Below the pieces are notes generated by a model. It searched no databases and was not told where the DNA came from. It saw only the letters and a list, made by a program, of their open reading frames with translations. From Corynespora cassiicola (lineage: Eukaryota; Ascomycota; Dothideomycetes; Pleosporales; Corynesporascaceae): a stretch of 64,000 bases of DNA. Positions within the stretch are counted from its first letter, which is position 1. Every line of letters starts with the position of its first letter. Made by a program: the position numbers and the translations under genes. The DNA lies in contig JAEUWY010000002.1 of assembly GCA_022059125.1 (NCBI GenBank), positions 2,294,001 to 2,358,000 of the forward strand, given 5' to 3'. Shown in pieces: positions 32,717 to 47,350 of this stretch.

Positions 32717-32860
32717 CTTATATTTCTAGTTTTTTAGTATTATTCTACTAGTTTTAGTTTTTATATATTAATACTAAGTTAGTTATACTTATTAGCGTGT
32801 TAAAATAGTTATTTTTTAGTTTTATTTTATAAGTTTTAATTACTTATATCTCTAGCTTCT
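32717..32860. repeat. continuation of the 125-bp satellite units
   Basis: Resumes unit 2 directly after the CTTAT target duplication, then a further unit from about 32790 (ATTAGCGTGTTAAAATAG). Confidence 0.65.
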
Positions 32861-32989
32861 CTATTTTACTTTACTAATTTTTTTAAAAAAAAAATATTTT
32901 TTAACTGTTTTTTTATAGTATTATACTATTTTTCGTTACTAAATTTTATTTTAAACTTTTTTTTATATCTAATATATATATTACTATAT

Positions 32990-33560
32990 ACTTTTAAAAC
33001 TTTTTATTTTTTTTTACTATTTCTATTTTAATTATTAAGAAGCAACGAGTATATTATTTTATTTCTATTTTATTTTAGCTAGTATATACTATCTGTTGCG
33101 TAATTTTATGTATTTTATAAAATTATTTTATTATATAATATAATATTAATACGTAATCTGCGTTTTTACTTTAAATAATAGTAAATATTTATTTTAATAA
33201 TTTTTTTATTTTTAATCTATAATAACTATAATTATAATTATATAACTTTTAAATATATTTTTAGTTTTTAATTTTTTAAATTTATATTATATTATTTATA
33301 TAATTACTGCTATTAATACACGTATATTTCTATTTCTACTTTACTTTTTAATAATATTTTTTTACTATTTTAATTATTTTATATATATTTTCTACTATTA
33401 TAGTTATATAAATGTTAGAGTAAAGTTATATATAGTATAATTATATATAATATAGCTTACAGTAGTTATAGTAAAAACTTTAAAAAAAATTAATTAATTA
33501 AATATATATAAAAAAACTGTTAATATTAAATATTATTTTTTAAAAATATTATTTTTTATA
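32990..33560. repeat. dispersed AT-rich repeat R, copy 1
   Basis: Matches 61330-61930 in the same orientation, for example around TTTTAGCTAGTATATACTA and AATATTAATACGTAA. No coding capacity can be read. Type unknown. Confidence 0.6.
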
Positions 33561-33716
33561 AATGTTACTTTTTATAAACACTATTACTTAGACGTTTTTT
33601 TCTACTTTAAAAAAGTACTTAGCTAAAAAACAGAAAGATATTACCCGCTATATAGAACGTATATTTAAATATAGTAATAAGTATACGGAAATAGTTAGCG
33701 TACGTAATTTTATATA

Positions 33717-34056
33717 GAATTAAATTCTATTTTTTATATATAGTATTTATAAATAAAGTATTTTTTTATAATATTTTTATTTAATAAATTAGAGTTTAAT
33801 TTTTTTAAAATTATTTTTAATATAGTTTAAACGTTTTTTAAAAGTACTAAATTTAAGCTATAAGCTAAATATTTAAATAGTTTTATTTATTTTTTTTAAA
33901 CTAGTTTAAAACTAGTTTAGCTATATAAATTTTTAAATTATTTTATTAAAATTTCTAATTTATAAACTAATTGATATTTATATAAATTTTATAATTCAAT
34001 ATTTAATTAAATAAATTTAATTAAATAGTTAAAAAAGATTTAAAGACTATTATATA
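33717..34056 (-). mobile_element. 3' half of an older Tc1-like element, disrupted by copy A
   Basis: Diverged homologue of the C-terminal transposase region of copy A (compare 34545-34870), read on the minus strand. It stops exactly at the TA beside copy A. Its missing 5' half is not on the other side of A but at 50445-55237. The 3' terminus beyond about 33717 is lost. Confidence 0.75.
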
Positions 34057-36184
34057 CAGAGGGGTGACATTAAAAAAAAACTAAAAAAAAGTTATACTTT
34101 TTAAACTAGTATAACTCTGTAACTAGACTAGCTATTAATATAAAAAAAAATTAATTTTAAAGAGATTTGAAGGCTCCTTTTCTGTATTAAAAATAATATA
34201 TAGCTTATATAATATTTATTGCTTAAAAATTTAAAGTAAAAGTATAGTAAAAAAAAATGCAAACTTAAAAGCTGATTTATTTTTTTTCTAGCGTAAAATT
34301 TTTATTTTTTATTTTCTTATTTTAAAGTTGTATACAGTATATACTTGTAATTTTTTTTAAAAAATATTTTTTTTATTTTTTAAAAAAAAAATTAATAGTA
34401 GAATTTTTTTTTTAAAAAATTAAATTATATAAATCAATTAATAATTAATTAAATTATTAATATTTTGTATAATACCCGTTAGCTTTATTAACTGCCTCCC
34501 AACGTCTAGGTAAAGATAATATATAATTATCTATTATTTTTTGTGGAATTAAATTCTATTTTTTATTTATAGCGTTTATAAATAAAGTATTATCTTTTTT
34601 ATTATTTTTTTTGCCTAATAAATTAGGATTTAATTTTTTTAAATTATTTTTTAATATAGCTTAGATATTTTCTATAGGTGCTAAGTCTGGGCTATAAGCT
34701 GGATGTTTAAATAATTTAATTTTATTTTTTTTAAACTATTTTAAAACTGGTTTAGCTGTATAAATTTTTGAATTATCTTGTTAAAATTTCCATTCTATAA
34801 AGTAATTAGTATTTATATTAATTTTATAATTTAATATTTAATTAAATAAATTTAATTAAATAATAAATTTAATAAAAAAATAAAAAAAAGGTATATAAAC
34901 TAACCGGGTTTTATTTATTTTTTAATAATAGATTTTAATACTTTTTATATATAATCCGTATTATTAAAGTTATTTTTAGAATTAGGTGTTTTAATAAACA
35001 CTAATTCTGATCTTTCTTCTATCTAAATAGCTCCCCATACTGATATAACAATATCTCGAGCTATAATTTAATTAGTACTAATTTTTTTAAAAAAGTAATT
35101 AAATTAAAAAATTACAATTAATTTTTAATTAATTTTAATTTTTTTAAATTTTCTTTTTATTTACAATTTGATTTTATAAAAGCTAATTCAGCTCCTACTC
35201 TTTTATTTCTCTTCTTTCTTATATATTCTTATCTAGAACCTAGGCCTTTTTCTATTACTAACTTATCAGAAAATATAATTTTATTTAAATTTATATTTTC
35301 TAAATTTTTTAATTATTTTTTTACGTATTTTAATCTTATTTCAGCTTTTTTTTTATTTTAATACGGCTTTTTAGTACTAATATTTTTACTATAATTTTCT
35401 TCTTTTAAATATCTTTGTAAGCTTCTTTTAAATATTTTTATATTATTTTCTAGTAATATTCTTTTATTTGTTTTTTTAGGGCTTTTAATTAAATCCCTAT
35501 TAATAATTCTTTTATCTCTTTTAAATAGCTTAATTTTATCTTAATTTCTTTCTTTTTTTAAGCTATTAAATAATTTATTTTTTTTATTTATTTTTTGTAT
35601 AGTATTTTTAATACTTGTTTTATTTTTATTTAATATATTAGAAATAGTTATAATAGGTGTATTGGCTTTTAATAAAAGATTAACTTTTTCTTTATAGTCT
35701 GAAAATTGAGGTTCCATCTTATCTTTGTTCAGAGGAAATAGAGATTCAGAATTTTTTTCTAAAATACTTATTTATATACTAATTTAACTAGTTTATTATT
35801 ATATAATTAGTGCTTATATAAGCAAAACTTTATTTTTTAAACTTTATTTTTTAAATATTAAATTAAATTTCTAGCTCCAGTTTTTTGCTTACGTAATATA
35901 GACTAAGCTTAATTAAGTTAGCGTAAAATAAAAAGTTTTAATCATTTTTCAAATAAAAAATAAATCAGCTTTTAAATTTATACTTTTTTTTACTATACTT
36001 TTACTTTAAATTTTTAAGTAATAAATATTATATAAGCTATATACCATTTTAAATACAGAGAACAAGCCTTTAAATCTCTTTAAAATTAATTTTTTTTTAT
36101 ATTAATAGCTAGTCTAGTAACAGAGTTATACTAGTTTAAAAAGTATAACTTTTTTTTTGGTTTTTTTTTAATGTCACCCCTCTG
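34057..36184 (-). mobile_element. Tc1-like transposon copy A
   Basis: 2,128 bp, TA on both sides. Termini begin CAGAGGGGTGACATT, and the inverted repeats continue for roughly 220 bp with scattered differences. Almost identical to copy B (55238-57364), which lies in opposite orientation. Confidence 0.92.
34457..35717 (-). pseudogene. Tc1-like transposase (DDE_3 type), copy A
   Basis: Minus-strand ATG at 35717 (MEPQFSDYKEKVNLLL), an HTH-like first part, and a C-terminal part with the family motifs HPAYSPDLAPIENI and LPRRWEAV, ending in GYYTKY. Many TAA/TAG interruptions (first near residue 60, KKERN-stop-DK) and a loss of frame (1,261 bp is not a multiple of three). Dead, but its lesions are the same as those of copy B. 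Confidence 0.88.
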
Positions 36185-39100
36185 TACTAATTTTAGTATA
36201 GTATAGTTATTTTTAAATAAATTTATTTTTACGTATTTTATAAATCTATTTATAACTACTAAAATAGTATTATAAAATATTTTAAAAACTAGGTTATAAA
36301 ATGTTAGTAGTTTAGTAATAAAATCTATAATAATATTTATTTAGAGTTTATTTAGTATTTTTATAGCTTATAGCTTTCTATACTAAGCGTGTGTATTATA
36401 CTTATTTTTTTAATATATTATACATTTCTTAATAAACTTTATTACTTTTTTTTTTAATCTAAAAATATTATACGTCCGTTATATTAATTTAATTATTTAT
36501 TTAATATTTAAATATTTGTATAATAGATTTTTATAATACTACTAAATAATAGTTTAGTAAAGTTTTTTTAGTACTTATTAATATACTATTATAATAAAAT
36601 TAATACTGTATATTAGTTTTAAAGTGCTGTTTAGCGCTTACTTAAAAATAGCAGCTTTATTTATTAACTTAGTTTTTGTAATATCTGTTTTTCGGCTTAA
36701 AATATTTACTTATCTATTTTTTTTATTTAATATATAAATAATTTTAAATTTATATTATCTTAGTTTTTTATTTTATCTAGTATATTGTTAGTTTAATAGT
36801 TTAATTATTATAAATATTATTAAGTTTTTGTAATCTGAATATACTGTAAATTCTAAATAATTTTTTATATAAATTTTTTAATATTTAAAAAAGTCTATAA
36901 TAGTAAGTAATTTTTTATTATAAATATTATAATTTTTTTTTAGCTCTGCTGAACTTTTTTAGATAATAGATAATTAAATACTATTTACTTTTTTTTTTTT
37001 TTAGTTAATATATATTTTTATTACTAAGTTTAATGTATCTGTTTCTATATATAAAAGTTTTCTACTAGTAAAAAATATAAAAACTAGTAGTAATATGTTT
37101 GCTTTTTTAAGTGTCTTAAAAACTTATTATTAGTCTATATTTTACTTAAATAGTATATTTTTTTTATTAACTTTATAAGTAGTAGTGCTTTTTTTAAATA
37201 GTAATTAATAAACTATTTATTAAAAGTACAGAATTTTAAAAAAAATTATATATTTTTAATATTTTTTAGCGTAAGCTAGTTTTTAACTACTTTAATTTTT
37301 TTTAAACTAATTTTAATTTTATATTTTTCTATAATATATTCTAAAAATTTAACTTTTTTTTTATAAAATTTATATTTTTCTAGTTTAAGTTGTAGTTTTG
37401 CTTTTTTTTTTAAATATTTTAGTACTATTTATACGTACTAGATATATTTTTTAAAGTTTTTAAAAAAGACTAAAATATTATCTAAATATACAATAATAAA
37501 TATATCTAAATATACTTTTAATATATTATTAATAAGTATTTAATATATTGCAGGTGCGTTAGTAAAACTAAATAGTATTATAAAATATTTATAGTATTTA
37601 TACCGCGTGTAGAATACTGTTTTTTATTTTTTATTTTTTTTTATATATATTAAGTTATACGCACTTCAGAAATCTAAAATTATAAATATCTATATTTTAA
37701 ATAGCTTATTTCTAAGCTTCTAAATATTTAGTAGTAAATATCTATTTTTAATTATAATATTATTAAGTTTTCTAAAATCTATATATAACTTTAAAAATCT
37801 ATTTTTTTTAGAAATAAAAATAATTAAATATTCTGCTTTTAACGTTAATTTATATATAAATTTTTTTTTAAAATTTTTATTAAAATATATTTATAATACT
37901 ATAAGTTTTTTTTTAATAAACTGTAAATAAGTTTAAAAGTTAAATTTTTTTTTTTTAAAAAGCTATTTTGCAGTTCTAAAACTAATATTTAAATAATATT
38001 TTATTATTTACTTTTTTTAAAAAAAAATAGTTTTTATTTACTATATTTTTTAGAAATTACAGAAGTTACATAAGTTATTTTTAAAATTTTTACTTTTTTA
38101 TTTAGTAGCTTTTTATTAAATTTAGTAAAATTAACTTTTTTTTTTAAAAGCGTTTTAGTTAATTTTTTACTGCCTATATTATTTAGCGTAGTTCTATCTA
38201 TTATTAAATATTATTAATATATAGATTTTAATACGATAGCGTAATTACATTCTATAAATAAAAACTTTTTTTTTACTTAGTTAATATATAAATTATACTT
38301 TTTAAACTATAGAAGTTTTAAAATAATATTATAAATAGCTGTATCTATAATATTAAAAAAAATCTTTTTTTAGTATTTTTAGATATCTATAATAGTTATA
38401 GCTTTCTAATCTATTAATACTTTTTTTAGTATTTTTTTTTTAGTTACTAAATAAAAAAAATAAAGTTATTTATAAGTATGCGTTTTTGCTTTACTACGCT
38501 TTATAATCTACTATAAAAAATAGTTACGCTAAGCCTTTATATTTAATAATATTTTTATTTAGTATTTATTAAGTTTAATAAATAGTTTAATTAATTTTTT
38601 TAAGTTAGTAGCGTATAATATTTTAAGTCTATTTTAAGTACTAAGTATTATTCTAAAAAAAACTTATTACTAAATTTATATAAACGTTTTTTATTTTAGT
38701 AACGTTTATAATTTTTATATAGGTATATTTACTAAAAATTTTGCGTATATTCTCTATTAACTAGTATATTTATTATAAGTTTTTTATTTTTATTTATTTT
38801 AAAAAAGTATTATATTTATTATTTATTTTATAAATAAATATTGTATACGTGTGTTTTGCAGTTAAACTACTATTATATATATTTATATAGTTTTTTTAAA
38901 AACTATTCTACTACTACTTTATTTAAGTAGTAAATTTAGTATTAGTTTTTTCTACAGAATGTCTATAAGTAGCTTATATACTTTAAATTTTTTAAATTTA
39001 AATAGTATTATAGTTTTTATATATTTTAGCTTTATAAAAAATTTAAAACTATATTTAGTTTGCTGTTAAAATTTAGTAAAACTTCTAATTTAATTTTTAA

Positions 39101-41020
39101 ATTTAGTTAATTAACTTATTTTTATATTTTAAAACTACGTTATTATTAGCGTTTTTTTAAATTTTAATTTTTTTTATTTAAGTTATTATATTTTTTTAAC
39201 TATTTACGTATTACAGGTAATTTTTTTTACTATATAAATATTTTTATTAAATTTTTTTTTTTTTTTTATAGATTTTAGCTAGTTTTAATTTTTAATCTAA
39301 ATTTTTATTAACTTAAAATTTAGTAAGTTTTTCTAATTTATATTTACAGCTATAGTTACTTAAATATTTTTTATAATTATATATATTGCGAAAAGCTTTT
39401 TTTTTTTTAAAGCTAGATTTTTTAAATTTAACTTTTTTTAAAATACTTCTAAGCTCTATTTAAATATTTTTATTTTAATACTAAATATAGTTAAAAAAAT
39501 TTTTTATTTTTCTGTATTGCAGTAGTTCGCTATTACAGATAAATTCTGTTTTATAAAATCTGTTTATAATAATTTTCTATTTATTATCTGCGTTAGATTT
39601 ATTACTTAAAGTAATTTATAATATATTTAGCTGTTAAATAACTTTATTTTTTAATTAATAGTTTTTTACAATATAATCTGTTTTTCTATATATATAGTAA
39701 GTTATAGCTTTACTTTTAAACTTATTTTTTTTTTATTATTTTTTTTTCTATTTTTTAAATATTACTAAAAACTATTAATTTATCGCTATAGGTGTCGCAA
39801 ATAAAATATATTATTTTATATTTAACTTATTTACTAGTATTAGCGTTATAGTACTTTTTACTATAGTTTAGTTTACTACGTTATTTATATTTTAAATTTT
39901 AGTTTTAGTATAATTTTATACGCAGTTCGTACAGTTTTTAATTAATATTAATAAATTTATTTATAAGTAATTTAAGTAAGTTAAGCTAAGCTTTAGAACG
40001 TATAAGTTCTTTTTTAATATTAAATTTAAGTTTTTAATAATATATTATTATAAATATTTTATTATTTTATTTAGTAAAAATTAACAGTTATTAAAATTTA
40101 TTAGTATAATTAGCAGCTAAAGCCTGTTGCTTAAAATATTAAATAGCTTATTTAGTAATTTTATTTTTATTAAAAACTTTAAAAACTTATTTAATTTTTT
40201 TTTTAAATTTATTAAAGTTTTTTATTTATTTGTTAACATTGTTATTAGTTTTACTATTTTTATACTTAATAAAAACTAGTTTAATTTATTAAAGTATTTT
40301 ACTTTTTATATATATAGCTGTAAATATAACGTGTTTTTTTTTTTAATATTTTTATTTTAGAAGTTAAAAAATAAGTTAAGCTGTAAAAGCTAGTTTTTAA
40401 GCTTATTTTACTTTTTATAATAAAAATTAAATATTACTATTTTAATAGAATTATTATCTGCTGTATTAAGTTATATAATTATATTAGTAATAGCTTTAGT
40501 ACTAATAGTATTACTAGTTAGAATTAAAAATACGCGTAATTCTAAAGTAGTACTTATTTTAAAAAGTATTTATAATATTAAAGCTGTGCTATAAGCTATA
40601 AGCAAAACTAAAAAGTAAATAGCTACTTAAATTAATTTTTAAAAATAAATACTAGTAAAGTTACGTAAGTAAAATAATGTGCAATATACTATATAGATTT
40701 TTATATTAGTAATAAAGTATAATAAATTAATAGTTAATTCTAAATAATAGATTTACTAATAAAGTAAATATAATTATAAAGTATAATTATATAAATTTAT
40801 ATATAAGTGCTTTATCTGCGTTTACCTGTATCTATTATAAATACTTACTATTAGTATTTATAAATATTTACTTTGCTAAAATATAAGCTTTAAATTATAT
40901 AGTTTTTTTAATTATGTAATATAGTACAGTAGTCTTTTTTTAGACGCGTAATTATGTATATAATTAGAGCTACGCTTTTAGTATTGCCTGCCCAAATTCT
41001 TTTAAAACTGTATTATAATA
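36185..41020 (-). mobile_element. chromodomain-type LTR retrotransposon, 5' portion
   Basis: Minus-strand element: 5' LTR at about 40680-41020, then gag, reverse transcriptase (IVYLDNILVF at about 37470-37500, YLDD with RIP-changed Asp), and the start of the integrase core near 36.2-36.3 kb (motifs DFITKL and ILVVINRF). The frame is cut at the TA next to copy A; the rest of the integrase is at 57367-58830 on the plus strand. Together these make about 6.6 kb, a normal size. Confidence 0.85.
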
Positions 41021-42080
41021 ATATATAGTAAATTATACTTTTATTTTTAAATTTATTATTATTTTTTTTAATTTCTAAATATTACTAAAAATTATTAGCT
41101 TATTACTATAAATATTGCGAGTAAAATACGTTACTTTATATTTAACTTATTTACTAGTGTTAGCGTTATAGTACTTTTTACTATAGCTTAGTTTAGTACG
41201 TTATTAGTATTATAAATTTTAATTTTAGTGTAATTTTATATGTAATATATATAGTTTTTAACTAATATTAATAAATTAATTTATAAGTTATTTAAATATA
41301 TTTAGCTAAGCTCCGAAATATAAATTTTTTTCTAATATTAAATTTAAGTCTTTAATAGTATATTATTATAAGTATTTTATTATTTTATTTAATAAAAATT
41401 AATAGTTATAAAAATTTATTAGTATAGTTAGCAGCTAAAACCTGTTACTTAAAATATTAAATATTTTATTAAGTAATTATATTCTTATTAGTAATTTTAA
41501 AAACTTATTTATTTATTTTTCTAAATTTATTAAAAAAAATTATTTATTTATTTAATAATAATAATATTAGCTTTGTTGTTTTTATACTTAATAAAAACTA
41601 GTTTAATTTATTAAAGTATTTTTTTTATATATAACTACAAATATAACGCGTTTTTTTTAATATTTTTATTTTAAAAGTTAAAAAATAAGTTAAGCTGTAA
41701 GAGCTAGTTTTTAAATTTAATTTATTTTCTATAATAAAAATTAAATATTATTACTTTAATAAAATTATTATTTATTATATTAAATTATATATTTATACTA
41801 GTAGTAGTTTTAGTATTAATAATACTATTAGTTAAAATTAAAAATACGCGTAATTCTAAAATAGTATTTATTTTAAAAAATATTTATAATATTAAAGATG
41901 TGCTATAAGCTATAAGTAAAACTAAGAAATAAATAACTGCTTAAGTTAATTTTTAAAAATAAATATTAATAAAATTATATAAGTAAAATAAAATATAATA
42001 TACTATATAAGTATCTGTATTAATAATAAAGTATAATAAACTAATAGTTAATTTTAAATAATAAATCTACTAATAAAGTA
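39690..42080 (-). repeat. 1.33-kb tandem duplication of gag plus LTR
   Basis: 39690-40770 and 41020-42080 are homologous at an offset of about 1.33 kb (compare 39778-39920 with 41090-41240). The second copy has gag joined almost directly to the LTR, so its pol region is deleted, and it is cut at 42080 by the nested DNA transposon. Confidence 0.8.
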
Positions 42081-45000
42081 TAATGTAAAGAATAAGCGAG
42101 CCGATCTAATAAGCAAGTTAATTAGCTTCTAACTGCTCTAGCACCTACGCAACTACCTACTTAACTACTTTAAAAAAATACTGTAATAATTTAATATAAA
42201 AAGTAACTATAGTAGTTATACTATTATTTTATATATATAAAAATTATATTTTTATTTTCTACAGCGCGTATAGCGCTTTTTTAACTACTAGCTGCTACTA
42301 AAATAAACTATTTTTTTATACTTTTTTTTATTTAATTACTTTTTAATATTCTTTTAAGTTATAATTTTAGCTTTTTTAGTTTTTATTAAAATCTTTTTAT
42401 GCTAAATCTGTTTTTTATTTTATTTTATACGCTGTATAGCAGCTTTATTAGCTTTTTTTAAGTTTTTATTTTAGCTTTTAAGTAATACAGCTGTTTAAAA
42501 TATTACTACAGCTTTTTTTTAAGCTAATTAATAGCTATAAAAATAAAACTAAATAATAAATTTTTATATTTTTTAATTCTATTATAAATTAATATTAATT
42601 AAGCCTCTAGCTTATATACGTTACTTAGTATTTTAGCTTTTTATTAAATAGTTTTAGAAAAAGCTAGCGTAAATATACGTAGCTTTATATTAAGCTTTAA
42701 TAGTACTATTTTTAAATTATAAAAAACTATTTCTGTTTTTTAAAAGCTTACACGTATATTACTTTTTATAAAAAATTATTTAAAAACTTTTTTAAAAGCT
42801 AGTAAAAAAGTAATTCTATTAATATAGTTAATATAATTATATATTAAGCTAGAAATTTTATTACTGTACGCGCGTTTTAAAAGCAAAAAATACTTTATAT
42901 TAATAAACTAAAAAAAAAAAAATATAAAAGTATATAAAAAATAATAATTTTACTTTTTATAATGTATTTTATAAGCGAGCGGCGCATATAAGCGAGCGGT
43001 GTATTTTCTAACTATTCTAGCACCTACGCAACTACCTACTTAACTACTTTAAAAAAATACTATAATAACTTAATACAAAAAGTAACTACAGTAGTTATAC
43101 TGTTATTTTATATATATAAAAATTATATTTTTACTTTCTGTAGTGTGTATAGCGTATTTTTAACTGCTAGCTACTACTAAAACAAGCTACTTTTTTATAC
43201 CTCTTTTTATTTAATTACTTTTTAACGTTTTTTTAAGCTATAATTTTAGCTTTTTTAGCTTTTATTAAAATTTTTTATTATTAAATTTATTTTTTATTTT
43301 GCTGTCTACGCTATATAGCAGCTTTATTAGCTTTTTTAAAATTTTTAATTTAGCTCTAGAGTAACACAGCTAAATAAGCTATTATTTTAGCTTTTTTCTT
43401 AAACTAACTTAAAGCTTTAATAATAAAAGCAGGTAATAAGTTTTTATAACTTCTAATTTTATTATAAATTAATATTAATTAAGCCTTTAGCTTGTACGCG
43501 TTACTTAATATTCTAGCTTTCTACTAAGTAGTTTTAGAAAAAACTAGTATAAACGTACGTAGCTTTATATTAAGCTTTAATAGTACTATTTTTAAATTAT
43601 ATAAAACTATTTTTACTTTTTAGAAGCTTACGCGTATATTATTTTTTATAAAAAATTATTTAAAAGCTTTTTTAAAAGTTAGCAGAAAAGTAATTTTATT
43701 AATATAGTTAATATAATTATATATTAAGCTAAAGATTTTATTACTGTACGCCCGCTTTAAAAGCGAAAAACACTCTATATTAAAAAACTAAAAAAAATAT
43801 AATAAATATAGAAATATATAGAGAGTAATAATTTTACTTATTTTGCAGAAGTTTTAAAAAGCTAAAAAATTATAGCTTTTATAGCTATTAATAATAAGTA
43901 GTTAGTACGTTTCTACTATACAGCTCTGTGTATAGATGTTAAAATACTTTAGCTAACTTATACTTAGCTTATTTATTATTTAGCCTGTCTCGCTAAGCAA
44001 TATATATTAACTAAATAAAATATTATTACTTTTATACTATATAAAAAAATAGTGTTTATTTATAAAAATAATAAAAAAAAAAATTATTTAGCTGCACGCG
44101 TTAATTTTTTAAATTACTATAATTTACTTATAATTATTTAGCTAAGTACTTTTAAATTAATTTTATTTTTTTAAAGCTGTAACTACTAATTAAGCTAAAA
44201 TTATATTTATTATAAAGTTTATTTTATTAAAGTTGTACGTGTTTTTATTAATAATACTATACTTTTTTTTTATATAATACAGTAATTTAAACTAAAAGCT
44301 AATAATTTTAGAATTTTTATATAGAACGCGCTAGTAATTCTACTAGTAAATTAATTAAACTTAAAAATCTAGCTAACGCTTAATAAAGTTGCTAAATTAG
44401 TTAATACTAATATAGTTTACTTTTTACGCAGTAAATAATTAATTAGCTATATTATATATAGTATTTAGTATAGGTGTAAATTTTTGCAAATCTAGCTTAA
44501 AAATACAAATAATAATTACTTTTTTTTAATTTTAGTTAGCTGTTTTAAATTAAGCTAGTAATTATATTACACAGGTTATCCAGCGCGTTAATAATAAATT
44601 ATAATTTTTAAAATTTTATAGACTTTAGCAGCGCGTTATACGCTTTAAATTAAGTAATTATTAATAGCTAAAAAAGTAAGAACTATAGAGGCCTTTTTAT
44701 AAGTTAATTAGAATTTTTTTAGTAATAGTATTATAAGTGTAAGTAGTATGTGCTGAGGTAGTTAGAAAGTGCGCCGCTCGCTTGTATACGCTGCTTACTT
44801 ATAGTTTATATTATAAAAGTTCTAAAAAGTAAAAAAGTTATAGTTTTTATAACTATTAATAAGTAGTAGTTAATATATATTTACTGTACAGCTCTGCGTA
44901 TAAATATTAAAATACTCTAACTAATATATTTTTAACTTATTTATTATTTAGCCTGTCTCGCTAAGTAATATATACTAACTAAATAAAATATTATTATTTT

Positions 45001-45780
45001 TAAACTATATATAAAAGTAGTATTTATTTATAAAAATAATAAAAAAAAAAATATCTAGCTACACGCGTTAATTTTCTAAATTACTATAATTTATTTATAA
45101 TTATTTAGCTAAATACTTTTAAATTAATTTTATTTTTTTAATACTGTAACTACTAACTAAGCTAATATTATATTTATTATAAAACCTGTTTTATTAAAGT
45201 TATATATATTTTTATTAATAATACTGTATTTTACTTTTATATAATATAGCAGCTTAAACTAAAAACTAATAACTTTAAAATTTTTCTATAAAATATATTA
45301 GTAATTCTGCTAATAGATTAATTAAATTTAAAAATTTAGCTAACGTTTAATAAAGTTATTAAGCTATTTAATACTAATAAAGCTTGCCTTTTATATTGTA
45401 AGTAACTAATTAGCTATATTATATATAATAGTTAGTATAGGCGTAAATTTTTATAAATTTAGCTTAAAAATATAAGTAATAATTACTTTTTTTAAGCTTA
45501 GTTAGCTGTTTTAAGTTAAGCTAGTAATTATATTTTACAGGTTATTTAGTATGTTAATTATATAATGTAGTAAATAGAATTTTATAGACTTTCGCAGCGT
45601 GTTTTATACTTAAAATTAAATTATTTTAAATTATTATAAAAGTTAAAATTATATAAACTTTATTATAAGTTAATTAAAAATTATTTAGTAAAAGTATTAT
45701 AGGTATAGATAGCTCGTGTTAGAGCAGTTAAAAGACTAATTAGCTCGCTTATTTAATCAGCTCACTTATTCTTTATATTA
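42081..45780. mobile_element. 1.85-kb TA-flanked DNA transposon F, interrupted by G
   Basis: Inverted termini: TAATGTAAAGAATAAGCGAG at 42081 and its RIP-altered mirror ending at 45780; similarity extends for at least 70 bp. A 17-bp tandem motif (AAGCGAG... at 42094, AAGCAAG... at 42111) follows each end. Without G the length is about 1.85 kb. It sits inside the retrotransposon LTR fragment, whose sequence partly resumes at 45781. No transposase can be read. By terminus design it is probably pogo/Fot1-like. Confidence 0.8.
42960..44813. mobile_element. 1.85-kb DNA transposon G, same family, nested in F
   Basis: 1,854 bp. Terminus TAATGTATTTTATAAGCGAG at 42960, mirror ending 44813, and tandem motif at 42973 and 42990 (17-bp period). 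Its body from CTCTAGCACC-like sequence inward is clearly homologous to F (43017 onward versus 42147 onward). The F sequence on both sides rejoins at a TA. Confidence 0.85.
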
Positions 45781-46994
45781 TATAATTATAAATATATATT
45801 TAAAACTTCTGCTTAGTACTACTTAGTAGACTAATTAACTAAGTATATTACGTAACCGGCTATAGCAGTATAACTTTATCAGCTCTATTATTAGTCTATA
45901 CTTATAGCTTATAATACTTTTATATACTATATATTTTTTTTAATTTTTTAATTTTACTAAATTCTCTGTTACTAAATTAAAATATTTTTAAATTATTTAA
46001 GTTTTAACTATTATTAATAATACAGCTTTTATTAAATTTTTTTTTTTTTACTATAACTAAACTAAAAATTAAAGTTTTACTAAGTATGTAATTTAAACTA
46101 AATAAAAAATAGTTAGTTTATTACTATTTAATATTAATTACGTACTAAAGTTTTTCTTAATAATAAGTTAGCTAATTATTTTATTAGTTTAAAAAAAAGC
46201 TGTATTACTAATAAAAAATTTTATAGCTATTTTTTAAAATTTTTAAAATTTTTACTAAATTTAATAAAAACTTTAAATAACTAAAAAAGTTAGCTATAAA
46301 ATCTAGCTATTATTTTATAAAGTTAGTAAAAAAAATTTAAAAACTAATATAAAAGCTGTAGATTTTAAAACTAAAATTTTAAAACTAAAAACCTAGCTAT
46401 ATTTAGACTTTAAAGCTTTTACTATTAAATTTAAATAAACTCTAATTTATAATTTATAGATATTAAAAATATTAAAACTATAATAAGCTAATTAGTAGTT
46501 TAGCCGGCTTAGCCGGTTTATTAAAATAATTATATATAATTTTTTTTTTATAAAATACTATAATAGCTACTATAAAAACTTTTAAATATATATATTTTAA
46601 TTAAAAAGTTTAGTAGTAATATATATATTTTTATAGTATAGCTTATTTTTTTAAAAATAAGTAGAACTAAAAAGTAAACAGAACTTTTATAGCCGAGCTT
46701 ATATAATTATTAATTATATATCTGTCGTAACAGAAAAATAACAGATTTTAATAAATCTAGATATTTATATTAGTCTAGTAATAGCATAGAACTAATAGAA
46801 ATAGTTAATAATTATAGAGCTATTACGGGCTTTTTACAGAATTACTTAATAATATATTTACTCTTTTATAAAGCTCTTCTATTAAGTAGTAAAAAAAAAA
46901 AAAAAAAATTTAGTAGTTAGCGTAAATCTACAGATTTTTTATTTTAGTTGCTTTACTAGTTATTAAATAGTAGTAAGTAGTATAAAATACGTAT
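45781..46994. other. RIP-decayed DNA, partly the far end of the 47-48 kb pseudogene
   Basis: Very AT-rich. The first about 40 bp resemble the interrupted retrotransposon LTR. Near 46.65-46.99 kb the minus strand shows a decayed frame (SRFIKICYFSV, then LQKF-like text with stops) that lines up as continuation of the gene broken by the solo LTR. The rest (45.83-46.6 kb) is unassigned. Confidence 0.4.
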
Positions 46995-47350
46995 TATAAA
47001 AATACAGAGCGACTTATTTCTAATATAGTTTAAATACTATTTAAAATAAAAGTTTACAGAACTAGAGAATAATTATAAATTAAAACTTATAAATTTTATA
47101 TAAATTTTTTTTAAACTATAAAACTATCTAAAAATATTATATTTTTTTATATTTTTTTTCTAAAATTTTTTATTTTTAGTTTAGTCTAATACTAACTTAA
47201 TTATAAAAATAAAAAAATTTAAATAGCTAAATATTTAAACTTAAATTAAAGTTAAATTAAAAATTAAAATTAAAGTTTAGTTAAAAGTTAAAATTACGTG
47301 CGTAATACTAGAAAGTAAATTTAAACTTTATGCGGACGAGGTTCGTTACA
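46995..47350 (-). mobile_element. solo LTR of the 7.2-kb Gypsy-like family
   Basis: 356 bp, homologous end to end to the LTRs at 25498 and 32356, and flanked by a perfect 5-bp duplication CGTAT (46990-46994, 47351-47355). No internal sequence is attached, so it formed by LTR-LTR recombination. The edge facing the gene island keeps TGTAACGAACCTCGTCCGCA nearly unmutated, while the other side is heavily A/T. Confidence 0.9.

Noticed and set aside
25000..47000. The AT-rich blocks considered as mitochondrial or centromeric DNA
   Set aside because: They contain nuclear LTR and Tc1-like elements with RIP-type stops and no mitochondrial genes. A centromere is not excluded by composition, but nothing specific supports it.
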